The position numbers and the translations under genes were made by a program. The notes beneath the pieces were generated by a model that saw nothing but the letters and a program-made list of their open reading frames with translations, was not told the origin of the DNA and ran no database searches. Positions 1 through 9,394 of a stretch of 64,000 bases of DNA are shown one piece after another. Position 1 is the first letter of the stretch; every line of letters begins with the position of its first letter. The stretch lies in NCBI RefSeq assembly GCF_014652655.1, contig NZ_BMZF01000004.1, forward strand, positions 219,980-283,979, given 5' to 3'. The DNA comes from Paramylibacter ulvae. GTDB lineage: Bacteria; Pseudomonadota; Alphaproteobacteria; Rhodobacterales; Rhodobacteraceae.

Positions 1-686
1 AATATGCATTTATCATGTTGGTGATTGCCGCGGCCATGACCAGCTTTTATTCATGGCGCCTGATCTTTCTGACTTTTTATGGCACAGAGCGTGGTGACAA
101 GCATACACATGAACATGCGCATGAAAGCCCGATGGTGATGTTGATCCCATTGGCGGTTTTGGCGCTGGGTGCGATTTTTGCAGGCATGTTGTGGTATGAA
201 GATTTCTTTGGCCACCACGTTGAAGAATTCTTTGGTCATTCGGTTTACGCAAACCACGACACCAACCACGTGATCCATGATGCGCATAGCGTGCCAAACT
301 GGGTCAAGGTTTCACCGTTTGTTGCGATGTTGTCTGGCTTCATCTTGGCATGGATCATGTATATCAAAAAACCAACGGCACCTGCGAAATTGGCAGAGCA
401 ACACAGCGGGTTGTATGCGTTTTTGCAAAACAAATGGTATTTCGACGAATTGTACGATTTGATTTTTGTAAACCCAGCCAAGGCTCTTGGTCGGTTCTTG
501 TGGAAAAAGGGCGATGGCAAGGTGATTGATGGTGGCATCAACGGCTTGGCCATGGGGATTATTCCATTCCTGACCAAATGGGCAGGGCGGGCGCAATCTG
601 GTTACTTGTTCCATTATGCATTTGCGATGTTCCTCGGGCTCGCGGCGATTATCACTTACTTTGCGATTACTGGGGGGGCTCACTAA
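1..686 (+). CDS. nuoL: NADH-quinone oxidoreductase subunit L (NuoL), C-terminal part
   Basis: The reading frame is open from the window edge, so only the last 227 residues of this roughly 700-residue antiporter-like subunit of complex I are present. The visible part starts within a late membrane helix ([14 protein letters not shown]), carries the His-rich loop THEHAHES typical of NuoL, and then has further helices that should include the long lateral amphipathic helix and the final anchor. The protein sits in the inner membrane and takes part in proton pumping. Its TAA overlaps the nuoM ATG (TAATG), so the two are translationally coupled. Identity is secure from the following nuoM and nuoN; only the 5' end is unseen. 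Confidence 0.96.
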   Translation, partial: YAFIMLVIAAAMTSFYSWRLIFLTFYGTERGDKHTHEHAHESPMVMLIPLAVLALGAIFAGMLWYEDFFGHHVEEFFGHSVYANHDTNHVIHDAHSVPNWVKVSPFVAMLSGFILAWIMYIKKPTAPAKLAEQHSGLYAFLQNKWYFDELYDLIFVNPAKALGRFLWKKGDGKVIDGGINGLAMGIIPFLTKWAGRAQSGYLFHYAFAMFLGLAAIITYFAITGGAH

Positions 687-2239
687 TGGCCTTGACTGAC
701 AGTCTTTTGTCCCTTGTGATATTCCTGCCTTTGGTGGCAGCGTTTATCCTGATGTTTGTTCTGCGTGGCGAAGATGCTGCGGCACAGCATAATGCCAAGG
801 TGTTGGCGCTGGTGGCAACGATTGCCAACTTTGTGGCGTCGATCTTTATCCTGACCAGTTTTGACAAAAACAACACAGGGTTCCAATTGGTGGAAACCCA
901 CGAATGGCTTGCAGGTTTGCAATACAAGGTTGGTGTTGATGGGATTTCGGTCCTGTTCGTGATGTTGACCACATTCTTGATGCCCATCGTGATTGGCGCA
1001 TGTTGGAAGGTTGAACACCGCGTCAAAGAATACATGATCGCTTTCTTGGTTTTGGAATCCCTGATGATCGCGGTTTTCTGTGCGCTTGATATGATCCTGT
1101 TCTATGTGGTTTTCGAAGCAGGCCTGATCCCGATGTTCTTGATCATTGGTATTTGGGGCGGCAAAGAACGCATTTACGCTTCGTTCAAATTTTTTCTCTA
1201 CACATTGCTTGGCTCCGTTTTGATGCTGGTTGCGATGCTGTATATGTGGTGGGATGCGGGTACGACCGATATTCCAACATTGTTGAACACACATACATTT
1301 GACAGCGCGGATTTCACCATCCTTGGGATTACCATTGTTGGTGGTATTCAAACATTGCTGTTCTTGGCATTCCTTGCATCATTCGCGGTGAAAATGCCGA
1401 TGTGGCCCGTGCATACATGGTTGCCCGACGCACACGTTCAGGCGCCAACAGCGGGTTCTGTTGTTTTGGCGGCGGTTCTGTTGAAAATGGGTGGTTATGG
1501 GTTCTTGCGGTTTAGCTTGCCTATGTTCCCTGAGGCATCTGCAATTCTGGCCGATTTCGTGATGACCCTGTCTGTGATCGCAATCATTTACACATCGCTT
1601 GTGGCGATGATGCAAGAAGACATGAAAAAGCTGATTGCCTATTCATCCGTCGCTCACATGGGGTTCGTTACCATGGGTATTTTTGCGATGAACCAACAGG
1701 GTATTGATGGTGCGATTTTCCAAATGATCAGCCACGGCTTTATCTCTGGTGCGTTGTTCTTGGCTGTTGGTGTGATCTATGATCGGATGCACACACGCGA
1801 TATCGACGCATATGGTGGTTTGGTTGTGCGTATGCCCGTTTACGCGCTGGTATTCATGTTGTTCACCATGGCCAATGTTGGTTTGCCAGGCACATCTGGG
1901 TTTGTGGGTGAATTCCTGACACTGGTTGGTGCATTCCAAGCAAACACATGGGTTGCATTTGGTGCAACCACGGGTGTGATCCTGTCGGCGGCCTATGCGC
2001 TTTGGCTGTATCGTCGTGTGGTGTTTGGTGATTTGATCAAGGAAAGTCTGAAATCAATCGCCGATATGGATACGCGCGAAAAGCTGATGATGGCACCATT
2101 GATCGTGATGACCATTCTGTTGGGTGTTTATCCTGCATTGGTTCTGGATCTGATTGGCCCAGCGGTAAGCAATTTGTTAGACAATGTCGCGACAGCACAG
2201 GGCGTGGTTGAAACCGTCGCACCTGTTGTGTCGCATTAA
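686..2239 (+). CDS. nuoM: NADH-quinone oxidoreductase subunit M (NuoM)
   Basis: A 517-residue, multi-helix antiporter-like subunit of respiratory complex I. The longer ORF upstream lies inside nuoL; the ATG at 686 overlaps the nuoL stop and gives the family length. Visible hallmarks are the charged helix [17 protein letters not shown], with the glutamate used in proton transfer, the segment [20 protein letters not shown] with its helix-breaking prolines and conserved lysine, and [14 protein letters not shown]. It lies between nuoL and nuoN in the usual order, so it belongs to the nuo operon and the inner membrane arm of the complex. Confidence 0.97.
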   Translation: MALTDSLLSLVIFLPLVAAFILMFVLRGEDAAAQHNAKVLALVATIANFVASIFILTSFDKNNTGFQLVETHEWLAGLQYKVGVDGISVLFVMLTTFLMPIVIGACWKVEHRVKEYMIAFLVLESLMIAVFCALDMILFYVVFEAGLIPMFLIIGIWGGKERIYASFKFFLYTLLGSVLMLVAMLYMWWDAGTTDIPTLLNTHTFDSADFTILGITIVGGIQTLLFLAFLASFAVKMPMWPVHTWLPDAHVQAPTAGSVVLAAVLLKMGGYGFLRFSLPMFPEASAILADFVMTLSVIAIIYTSLVAMMQEDMKKLIAYSSVAHMGFVTMGIFAMNQQGIDGAIFQMISHGFISGALFLAVGVIYDRMHTRDIDAYGGLVVRMPVYALVFMLFTMANVGLPGTSGFVGEFLTLVGAFQANTWVAFGATTGVILSAAYALWLYRRVVFGDLIKESLKSIADMDTREKLMMAPLIVMTILLGVYPALVLDLIGPAVSNLLDNVATAQGVVETVAPVVSH

Positions 2240-2254
2240 TTAAGGGTGACTGAC

Positions 2255-3694
2255 ATGATCGGCACAGATATCAAAATCGTTTTGCCAGAAATCATTCTGG
2301 CAGGCTATTCCATGTTTATCCTCATGGTCGCCGTATATGGCGGCAAGGATCGTCTGGCGGGCACCATTTTTTGGCTGACTGCGTTGGTAATGGCGGGCTT
2401 GGGGCTGTGGATTGCTGCTGACGTTGATGTATCGCGTAGCGCATTTCGTGGCGCATTCATCGATGATGGGTTTTCGCGTTTTGCCAAGGTTGTGATGTTA
2501 TTTGCATCTGCCATTATGTTGTTGCTGTCACAGGAATATCTGCGCCGTAACAATCTGTTGAAATTTGAATTTCCTGTCCTGATCGCATTGGCCAATGTTG
2601 GTATGATGATGATGGTATCGTCGGGTGATTTGATGGCGCTTTATATGGGGTTGGAATTGCAATCGCTGTCTCTTTACGTGATTGCGGCATTTCGCCGTGA
2701 TAGCCTGCGTTCAACCGAGGCGGGTTTGAAATATTTTGTGCTTGGCGCGTTGTCATCTGGTTTGCTGTTGTACGGTGCATCACTGGTTTACGGTTATGCG
2801 GGAACCACACAGTTTGCGGGCATCGCATCTACCATTCACGACGGCGAACTTGGGCTTGGCATGTTGTTTGGCCTTGTGTTCATGTGCGTCGGCATGGGGT
2901 TCAAAATCTCTGCCGCACCGTTTCACATGTGGACGCCCGATGTTTACGAGGGCTCGCCAACACCCGTGACCGCGTTTTTCGCAACCGCACCAAAGGTTGC
3001 CGCCGCATGTCTGTTTGCACGCGTCGTACATGATGCATTTGGTGGCGCGGTATCTGATTGGAAACAGATCGTTGCATTCCTATCTGTTGTGTCGATGTTC
3101 TTGGGCGCGATTGCGGCAATTGGACAGACCAACATCAAACGTCTGATGGCTTATTCATCGATCTCTCATATGGGGTTTGCGCTGATGGGTTTGGCTGCGG
3201 GTACAGAGCTGGGCGTGCAATCATTGCTGATTTACATGGTGATCTATGTGGTGATGAATGTGGGTGTGTTTGCGTTTATCCTGAACATGGAAAAAGACGG
3301 CAATCCGGTGACGGATATTTCCGCGCTTGGTCTTTATTCTCGCCAAGAACCATTGCGCGCAGCAGCACTTGCCGCATTGATGTTCTCACTTGCGGGTATC
3401 CCACCACTAGTTGGTTTTTTTGGTAAATTTTATGTTCTGAAAGCGGCGGTGCAGGCCGATCTGGCTTGGCTGGCCATTGCGGGTGTGATTGCATCAGTGA
3501 TCGGTGCGTTTTATTACCTGCGCATCATTTATCTGATGTATTTTGGCGAAGAGGCGGATGCCTTGAACGGTAAAATGCCAACATTGCACTACGTGGCCTT
3601 GATGGCATCTGCGTTTGTGATGATCGCGGGTATTGTGAACCTATTCGGGATCGAAGGTTTGGCCGCCAACGCCGCCGCGAGCTTGTTGCGCTAA
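2255..3694 (+). CDS. nuoN: NADH-quinone oxidoreductase subunit N (NuoN)
   Basis: A 479-residue integral membrane subunit of complex I. I chose ATG 2255 because AAGGG lies 8 bases upstream; a GTG at 2246 is in frame but overlaps that site. Typical NuoN segments are [35 protein letters not shown] (the conserved lysine and the discontinuous helix), and [17 protein letters not shown]. It is the last nuo gene; birA begins one base after its stop, so the downstream housekeeping genes are probably co-transcribed with complex I, as is common in Rhodobacterales. Confidence 0.97.
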   Translation: MIGTDIKIVLPEIILAGYSMFILMVAVYGGKDRLAGTIFWLTALVMAGLGLWIAADVDVSRSAFRGAFIDDGFSRFAKVVMLFASAIMLLLSQEYLRRNNLLKFEFPVLIALANVGMMMMVSSGDLMALYMGLELQSLSLYVIAAFRRDSLRSTEAGLKYFVLGALSSGLLLYGASLVYGYAGTTQFAGIASTIHDGELGLGMLFGLVFMCVGMGFKISAAPFHMWTPDVYEGSPTPVTAFFATAPKVAAACLFARVVHDAFGGAVSDWKQIVAFLSVVSMFLGAIAAIGQTNIKRLMAYSSISHMGFALMGLAAGTELGVQSLLIYMVIYVVMNVGVFAFILNMEKDGNPVTDISALGLYSRQEPLRAAALAALMFSLAGIPPLVGFFGKFYVLKAAVQADLAWLAIAGVIASVIGAFYYLRIIYLMYFGEEADALNGKMPTLHYVALMASAFVMIAGIVNLFGIEGLAANAAASLLR

Positions 3695-3695
3695 A

Positions 3696-4442
3696 ATGAA
3701 TGGCTGGCCCACCGGCGTGGGCCGCCGCGTATTTGATACCATCGACAGCACCAATATTTATGCACGCGCGATCGTTAATGATGGCGCGTCGCCCGTTTGG
3801 ATCATGGCCCATGAACAAACGGATGGCGTTGGGCGTCGCGGGCGTGCGTGGTCAACGCAGCGGGGCAATTTTGCTGCGACGTATCTGGCAGATATCAAGG
3901 ATGATTTGAACACGGTTGCATTGCGCAGCTTTGTCGCCGCACTTGCATTATACGATGCGCTGATTGATGTGGGTGTGTCGGCGGATCGATTATCATTAAA
4001 ATGGCCAAATGATGTATTGCTAGATGGTGGCAAGGTTGCGGGCATTCTGTTGGAAACGGCGGGTGTCGGGCCCAGCCATATTTGCATCGGTATCGGTGTA
4101 AACCTTGCCCATGCGCCCGAGCCTGACAAAATGGAAACCACCGCGACACCTGCAAAATCGTTGCTTGGCGATGTTGGCCTGAACATCAGCGCAGAACGTT
4201 TCTTGGATGCGCTGGCACCCGCATATGATGCCCGTGAAACGCAATTCCGTGCAAATGGTTTTGACAGCACCCGTAGTGATTGGTTGGCACATGCCGCACG
4301 CTTGGGGGAAACCATTGTTGCGCGCACGCCAAAAGGTGATACCGTTGGCACGTTCGAGACGCTAGACCAAACAGGCGCGGTTATATTACAAACCGCCAAA
4401 GGGCGCTGTGCAATTCACGCCGCCGAAATCTTTTTCACCTAA
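3696..4442 (+). CDS. birA: Biotin--[acetyl-CoA-carboxylase] ligase
   Basis: A 248-residue biotin protein ligase that makes biotinyl-AMP and transfers biotin to the carrier protein of acetyl-CoA carboxylase and related enzymes in the cytoplasm. The biotinyl-AMP binding loop GRRGRAW and the catalytic block KWPNDVLLDGGKVAGILLE are intact. There is no N-terminal helix-turn-helix, so this is a monofunctional (group I) ligase and not a repressor like E. coli BirA. ATG 3696 begins one base after the nuoN stop. The nuoN-birA-coaX-rnj order is a familiar alphaproteobacterial arrangement. Confidence 0.95.
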   Translation: MNGWPTGVGRRVFDTIDSTNIYARAIVNDGASPVWIMAHEQTDGVGRRGRAWSTQRGNFAATYLADIKDDLNTVALRSFVAALALYDALIDVGVSADRLSLKWPNDVLLDGGKVAGILLETAGVGPSHICIGIGVNLAHAPEPDKMETTATPAKSLLGDVGLNISAERFLDALAPAYDARETQFRANGFDSTRSDWLAHAARLGETIVARTPKGDTVGTFETLDQTGAVILQTAKGRCAIHAAEIFFT

Positions 4443-4452
4443 AGGATACCAA

Positions 4453-5220
4453 ATGTTATTGGCCATCGATATTGGGAATACAAATTCGGTTTTTGCCATT
4501 CACGATGGTAAAGAATTCATCGCATCTTGGCGCTGTGAAACCGTGGCGAAACGCACGGCGGATGAATATTATGTATTCCTCAAACAGTTGATGGACTTAA
4601 ACGGGATCAAGGCAACGCTTGATCGTGTGATTGTCAGTTCTACCGTGCCACGCGCAGTGTTTAATATTCGTGTCCTATCAGACCGCTATTTCGATTGTCG
4701 CCCGATTGTGGTTGGTAAACCTGAAACCGAATTGGGCATTGATGTGCGCGTCGATGCGGGCACGACCGTGGGGCCAGATCGATTGGTTAATACCGTTGCG
4801 GCGCATGATTTATACGGCGGCGATTTGGTTGTCGTGGATTTTGGCACGGCCACCACGTTTGACGTGGTTGACCAAGATGGCGCATATATCGGTGGTGTGA
4901 TTGCACCCGGCGTGAACCTGTCGATGGAGGCATTGCACGCCGCTGCCGCAGCATTGCCACATATCGACGTTACAATGCCAGACAAGGTGATTGGGACAAA
5001 TACAGTGGAATGTATGCAATCGGGCGTGTTTTGGGGTTACGTCGGGTTGGTTGAAGGGATATGTAAACAAATCCGCGCCGAACACCCACGCAAGATGAAA
5101 ATCATCGGCACAGGCGGCTTGGCCTCGTTGTTTGAACGTGGCACAGACATATTTGATAACTTAGAAACAGATTTGACCCTGCATGGGTTAAAGTTGATCG
5201 CAGAACGAAACGACACATAA
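4453..5220 (+). CDS. coaX: Type III pantothenate kinase
   Basis: A 255-residue enzyme for the first step of coenzyme A synthesis, phosphorylating pantothenate. The N-terminal phosphate-binding motif DIGNTNSVF, the GPDRLVN segment, the DFGTATTFD block and the GGVIAPG segment identify the CoaX (type III, ASKHA-fold) family. An ORF extends upstream into birA, but ATG 4453 follows AAAGGA by 6 bases and starts directly before the first motif. Its stop is one base before the rnj start. Together with panB at 42.7 kb, the window holds two steps of the pantothenate/CoA route. Confidence 0.95.
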   Translation: MLLAIDIGNTNSVFAIHDGKEFIASWRCETVAKRTADEYYVFLKQLMDLNGIKATLDRVIVSSTVPRAVFNIRVLSDRYFDCRPIVVGKPETELGIDVRVDAGTTVGPDRLVNTVAAHDLYGGDLVVVDFGTATTFDVVDQDGAYIGGVIAPGVNLSMEALHAAAAALPHIDVTMPDKVIGTNTVECMQSGVFWGYVGLVEGICKQIRAEHPRKMKIIGTGGLASLFERGTDIFDNLETDLTLHGLKLIAERNDT

Positions 5221-5221
5221 T

Positions 5222-6892
5222 ATGACTTCGAAAAATAAATTGGTGTTCCTGCCACTGGGTGGTGCGGGCGAAATTGGCATGAACATGTATCTGTACGGCT
5301 ATGGCCCTGCGGGTAAGGAACGCTTTATTCTGGTGGATGTGGGTGTGACATTCCCCGATATGGATGGCACGCCTGGTGTTGATCTGATCATGGCGGACCC
5401 TGCGTATATCGAACAACGTGCGGATCGTTTGGATGGTATTTTCATCACCCACGCGCACGAAGACCATATCGGTGCGATTGGCCTGTTATATCCCCGCCTG
5501 AAAGCACCGATCTATTGTCGCAAATTCACAGGTGCGGTTGCACGCGCCAAAATGGAAGAACGCGGCCAAGACCCAAATTTGGTTGAGGTTGTCGGTCCAT
5601 ATCCAGAACAGGTGACATGTGGCGAAATGAAGATCGGTTTCTTGCCCGTATCCCATTCCATACCGGAGGCATCTGGTTTGGTGATCGATACGCCAGCAGG
5701 GCGCATCGTTCACACGGGGGATTTGAAACTGGACGAAAGCCCAATGGTTGGCGAACCCTTTAACGCAGCGCTGTTCGCAGAGCTTGGCAAACAGGGCGTG
5801 CACGCGTTGGTCTGTGACAGTACGAATGTCTTTAGCACCCAGCCAGGGCGTTCAGAGGCGACATTACCCGAACCACTTGGCAAAATGATCAAAGGTGCCA
5901 GCGGCATGGTTGTCGCCACCACATTTGCATCCAACATCGCGCGTCTGCGCACATTGGCGCAAGCGGGTGTTGATGCAGGGCGTTCTGTCTGCGTGTTGGG
6001 GCGTTCAATGCAACGCATGTTGGGATATGCCCAATCAACGGGTGTGTTGGATAATTTTCCACCCACCATTCCACTGGAAGACATCCAAGACGTGCCACGC
6101 GATCATTTGATGTTACTCGTGACAGGGAGCCAAGGCGAACGTCGCGCGGCATCTGGCCAATTGGCTAACGGTAAATATCTGGGCATCACGTTGAAAGAGG
6201 ATGATACATTCCTGTTTTCATCCAAAACCATCCCGGGCAATGAAAAATCCGTTGGGCGTATTATCAACAGCTTTGCGATGCAAGGGGTGAATGTAATTGA
6301 TGATAGTGCTGGGATTTATCACGTATCGGGCCATGCCAATCGCCCCGATTTGGAACGTATTCATGACCTGTTGAAACCCAATATGTTGATCCCGATGCAT
6401 GGTGAATTCCGCCATCTGCGTGAACATGCTGATTTGGCCGAATCCAAGGGCATCAATGCAGCGGTTGCGGCCAATGGCACGATGCTGGATATCACTGGCA
6501 AAGCCCCGGCAACATATGATCACATCGAAACTGGGCGCGTTTATCTGGACGGTACACGTTTGATCGGTGCGATGCACGGAGTGGTGTTGGAACGTATCCG
6601 CATGGCAACGCGCGGCATGGTTTCCGTATCACTGGTGATCGAAGAAAAAGAATTGCTTGGCGTTTGGGCCGAACCAACGGGTTTACCAGAAACCAACCCG
6701 ATCGAGGATGATCTGGCCGAACAAATCGAAGCGATGGTTGAACAAGCGTTGATGGCCGCCAATGCAAAATCATTGGGCGATGATAACAAGGTCGAAGAGT
6801 TGACCGAACGTGCTGTGCGCAAAGTGTGCAAAGACGAAACAGGTAAAAAACCAGTGGTCAAGGTTTTGATCAACCGTTTAGAAGCCGCATAA
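5222..6892 (+). CDS. rnj: Ribonuclease J
   Basis: A 556-residue metallo-beta-lactamase-fold ribonuclease (endo- and 5'-to-3' exonuclease) used in rRNA and mRNA processing in the cytoplasm. The metal-binding motif HAHEDH is at residues 77-82, further histidines occur in PVSHSIPEA and HTGDLKLD, and the beta-CASP signature region contains SGHANRPD and PMHGEFRHL. Alphaproteobacteria such as Sinorhizobium use RNase J for 16S/23S rRNA 5' ends. It is the last gene of the nuo-birA-coaX run and is followed at once by a strong terminator. Confidence 0.95.
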   Translation: MTSKNKLVFLPLGGAGEIGMNMYLYGYGPAGKERFILVDVGVTFPDMDGTPGVDLIMADPAYIEQRADRLDGIFITHAHEDHIGAIGLLYPRLKAPIYCRKFTGAVARAKMEERGQDPNLVEVVGPYPEQVTCGEMKIGFLPVSHSIPEASGLVIDTPAGRIVHTGDLKLDESPMVGEPFNAALFAELGKQGVHALVCDSTNVFSTQPGRSEATLPEPLGKMIKGASGMVVATTFASNIARLRTLAQAGVDAGRSVCVLGRSMQRMLGYAQSTGVLDNFPPTIPLEDIQDVPRDHLMLLVTGSQGERRAASGQLANGKYLGITLKEDDTFLFSSKTIPGNEKSVGRIINSFAMQGVNVIDDSAGIYHVSGHANRPDLERIHDLLKPNMLIPMHGEFRHLREHADLAESKGINAAVAANGTMLDITGKAPATYDHIETGRVYLDGTRLIGAMHGVVLERIRMATRGMVSVSLVIEEKELLGVWAEPTGLPETNPIEDDLAEQIEAMVEQALMAANAKSLGDDNKVEELTERAVRKVCKDETGKKPVVKVLINRLEAA

Positions 6893-6897
6893 AATAA

Positions 6898-6930
6898 GGG
6901 CGCTTGGTTTGGTACCAAGCGCCCTAAATT
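6898..6930. terminator. Intrinsic terminator between rnj and rhlE (possibly bidirectional)
   Basis: Perfect 11-bp stem GGGCGCTTGGT / ACCAAGCGCCC (6898-6908 and 6914-6924) with a 5-base loop, followed by TAAATTTTTC on the plus strand. It lies between the convergent rnj and rhlE genes and can end transcription of the nuo operon. Confidence 0.9.
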
Positions 6931-6948
6931 TTTCAAAATTTGCGTTGA

Positions 6949-8430
6949 TTATGCGTCGTCGTTTGTATCGGTGTCTTCATCCGATACATTTTGAGGCGCT
7001 GGGTCTTTTTTCACAAAATCAAAGGATTGCGTCATAAATGCGGGCATATGGTCGCCCATGCCTTTGACCGTGTTCTTTGGTTCTTGTTTGTGATTGCGCG
7101 GCTGTTTTTGACGATTGTTTTGATCGTTCTTTTCCGGTTGCTGTTTCGCAGGTGCTTTATCTTGCTTGTCGGTTTTGTCCGCTGCTGGCTTGGCCTGTTG
7201 TGGCTTGGCGCGTTGCGGTTTTTCTTTTTGGTCGTGTTTTGGTTTATCGGCCTTTGGCGCGCGTGTTGATTTTGGCGTTTCTGCAATAGGCGCATCAATA
7301 CGTGGAATGGGCTGTTTCACCAATTCTTCGATCTTGTCCAGATGCTTTTGCTCGTGGGGTAGGCAAAGCATGAACGCCCAGCCACTACGCCCTGCGCGAC
7401 CTGTGCGGCCAATACGGTGGACGTAGTCTTCGGAATGGATTGGAACGTCATAGTTAAAGACATGTGATACATTCGGAATGTCCAAACCACGCGCCGCCAC
7501 ATCAGATGCGACCAACAATTGAATGTCGTTATTGCGAAATCCGTTCAGCACTTCCATGCGGTAACGCTGATCCAGATCGCCGTGAATGGCGCCTGCGTTA
7601 TAGCCGTGTTTTTTCAATGACTTCAGAACGATATCAACATCAACCTTGCGGTTGCAAAAGATAATACCGTTGGTCAGCGTTTCGGATTGGCTCTCGATAA
7701 TTGCGCGCAATGTATCGCGTTTCACCTTCGCCTCGACTTTGCGATTTGGCGCTTTGAAACAGCAAACTTTTTGTTCTATATTTTCCGAAGTCGTTGCTTG
7801 GCGCGCGACTTCGATCCGTGTTGGATTTTGCAAAAACTCTTGTGTGATCCGCGTAATTTCAGGTGCCATTGTCGCGCTGAAAAACAGGGTTTGTCGGGTG
7901 AAAGGTGTCAGTTTGAAAATACGTTCAATATCGGGAATGAACCCCATATCCAACATACGGTCAGCTTCGTCCACCACCATGATCTCAATACCCGTAAGCA
8001 ACAGTTTGCCACGTTCGAAATGATCCAACAAACGACCTGGTGTTGCGATCAACACATCAACGCCGCGATCAATCAGCTTATCTTGTTCGTTAAACGATAC
8101 GCCACCGATCAACAGGGCCATATCCAGTTTTACGTATTTCGCATAAAGCTCGAAGTTTTCCGCAACCTGTGCCGCCAATTCGCGGGTCGGCGCCAAAACA
8201 AGGCTGCGTGGCATCCGTGCGCGTGCGCGACCCCGTGCCAATTTGTGGATCATTGGCAGGGTAAAGCCCGCCGTTTTGCCCGTACCCGTTTGCGCAATGC
8301 CTAAAACATCGCGTCCTTCCAATGCGGGGGGTATTGCCTCGGCTTGGATGGGGGTGGGGGTATCATAGCCAACATCGGCTATTGCTTTTAGGACCTTTGG
8401 AGACAGGCCCAAATCTATAAATTTTGTCAT
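6949..8430 (-). CDS. rhlE: DEAD-box ATP-dependent RNA helicase, RhlE type
   Basis: A 493-residue cytoplasmic RNA helicase. In order: Q motif (TPTPIQ, about residues 24-29), Walker A AQTGTGKT (46-53), PTREL, DEAD (154-157), SAT (185-187), the helicase C domain with RIGRTGRAG, and a lysine/glutamine-rich low-complexity tail over the last 100 residues likely to bind RNA. The start at 8430 (MTKFIDLGLS) begins at the conserved N-terminus; the longer ORF adds 15 residues with no family support. It converges on rnj with a shared terminator. RhlE proteins act in ribosome maturation and RNA decay, so its position beside RNase J is suggestive but may be incidental. Confidence 0.93.
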   Translation of the reverse strand: MTKFIDLGLSPKVLKAIADVGYDTPTPIQAEAIPPALEGRDVLGIAQTGTGKTAGFTLPMIHKLARGRARARMPRSLVLAPTRELAAQVAENFELYAKYVKLDMALLIGGVSFNEQDKLIDRGVDVLIATPGRLLDHFERGKLLLTGIEIMVVDEADRMLDMGFIPDIERIFKLTPFTRQTLFFSATMAPEITRITQEFLQNPTRIEVARQATTSENIEQKVCCFKAPNRKVEAKVKRDTLRAIIESQSETLTNGIIFCNRKVDVDIVLKSLKKHGYNAGAIHGDLDQRYRMEVLNGFRNNDIQLLVASDVAARGLDIPNVSHVFNYDVPIHSEDYVHRIGRTGRAGRSGWAFMLCLPHEQKHLDKIEELVKQPIPRIDAPIAETPKSTRAPKADKPKHDQKEKPQRAKPQQAKPAADKTDKQDKAPAKQQPEKNDQNNRQKQPRNHKQEPKNTVKGMGDHMPAFMTQSFDFVKKDPAPQNVSDEDTDTNDDA

Positions 8431-8573
8431 ATTTCTCGCGTTTAGTTGCGGCATTAATAATTGCCGCATGCTCATCGCGGCCCGATGACCGAAGTGTCAT
8501 CATATCCTCTGGGCATGATTTAAAGGATTTTACGCATATGTCAATCTGGCGAAAAGAACAGGTGTGGTTAAGA

Positions 8574-8603
8574 TTGTTTGCGCGACAAAATTGCCTATAT
8601 AGT
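8574..8603 (+). promoter_or_regulatory. Candidate promoter upstream of the 8631 gene
   Basis: TTGTTT (8574-8579) and TATAGT (8598-8603) are 18 bases apart. Transcription would begin near 8610, which favours the ATG at 8631 over earlier in-frame starts. This is pattern matching only. Confidence 0.35.
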
Positions 8604-8630
8604 GGACAGATATTGATGTTTGGGGGCGCT

Positions 8631-8966
8631 ATGCCAGATTGGTTTATTTATTTCGTGGCCGCGATTGTGGTTGGAATTATCGCATTGATCATGTTGCGCA
8701 TGGCGTGGCGCGCAGGGCGACGTGCGTTGTGGATGAAACGATACAACGATGTTGAAATGGTGAACAGCATGATGGCAGGGCGCATTGCGCGTGGCATGAC
8801 CATGGATATGGTTGTGGATGTCTGGGGCATTCCCGCTGATCTGGATGAAGTGGTAATGAAAACTAAAACTAAACATGAAATGAAATACGACGAAAAAGGT
8901 AAAAACCGTTATGGAACGCGTGTTTACCTAGAGGATGAAATCGTGGTTGGTTGGGAAACCAAGTGA
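8631..8966 (+). CDS. Small single-pass membrane protein of unknown function
   Basis: A 111-residue protein with one N-terminal membrane helix (about residues 5-25) followed by a basic stretch and a soluble domain of about 70 residues. The segment IARGMTMDMVVDVWGIP followed by alternating charged strands resembles the layout of BamE/SmpA-like small domains (G-M-T, then W-G-x-P), but the similarity is weak and I do not assign a function. In-frame ATGs also exist at 8538 and 8616; 8631 was chosen because GGGGG lies just upstream and the candidate promoter lies between 8538 and 8616. Its stop overlaps the next gene's GTG (GTGA), so the pair is co-translated. Confidence 0.7.
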   Translation: MPDWFIYFVAAIVVGIIALIMLRMAWRAGRRALWMKRYNDVEMVNSMMAGRIARGMTMDMVVDVWGIPADLDEVVMKTKTKHEMKYDEKGKNRYGTRVYLEDEIVVGWETK

Positions 8967-9394
8967 TCCGTTACCTGTTGGATATTTGGCAAAGCTTTCG
9001 CGCATTACCGCTTTGGGTGCAATTGTGGATCGCGCTAATATTGGTGCCTGTGAATGTTCTGTCATCCAACTTTTTGTTCGATCCTATGGGCTGGTTAATT
9101 GGGTTGCTGGCGTTTTTAGGCTTGGCGATGAACGCTGTGATCATGTTGGTTCAACGTGGGTTTTCCAAGGCGATGGCGATACCGCATCTGATATTTTGGA
9201 TACCGTTGTTGATCGTCGCATACCCGTTGGTGGGGGCGGATGTCGATTACAAGTACGGTGCGTTTATCGCGATTATCTTTTGGGTGAATCTGATATCCAT
9301 CCTGTTTGATCTGCGCGATGCATGGCAATGGTGGCAGGGTGACCGCAGCGTGGCACGGCGTGATCGGGCGCGAAACACCGCGCCCGCAGGTTAA
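8963..9394 (+). CDS. Multi-pass membrane protein of unknown function
   Basis: A 143-residue hydrophobic protein with about four membrane helices (for example LWIALILVPVNVL and WLIGLLAFLGLAMNAVIML) and a short basic C-terminal tail. The GTG at 8963 overlaps the stop of the previous gene and has GGGA 6 bases upstream; a TTG at 8951 is less likely. It probably forms a two-gene unit with the preceding membrane protein. Its stop overlaps the prfC stop on the other strand by a few bases. No recognised catalytic or transport motif is visible. Confidence 0.75.
   Translation: MIRYLLDIWQSFRALPLWVQLWIALILVPVNVLSSNFLFDPMGWLIGLLAFLGLAMNAVIMLVQRGFSKAMAIPHLIFWIPLLIVAYPLVGADVDYKYGAFIAIIFWVNLISILFDLRDAWQWWQGDRSVARRDRARNTAPAG

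Noticed and set aside
7032-7298. Plus- and minus-strand frames within the rhlE tail
   Set aside because: They are shadows of the lysine-rich low-complexity tail of the helicase.
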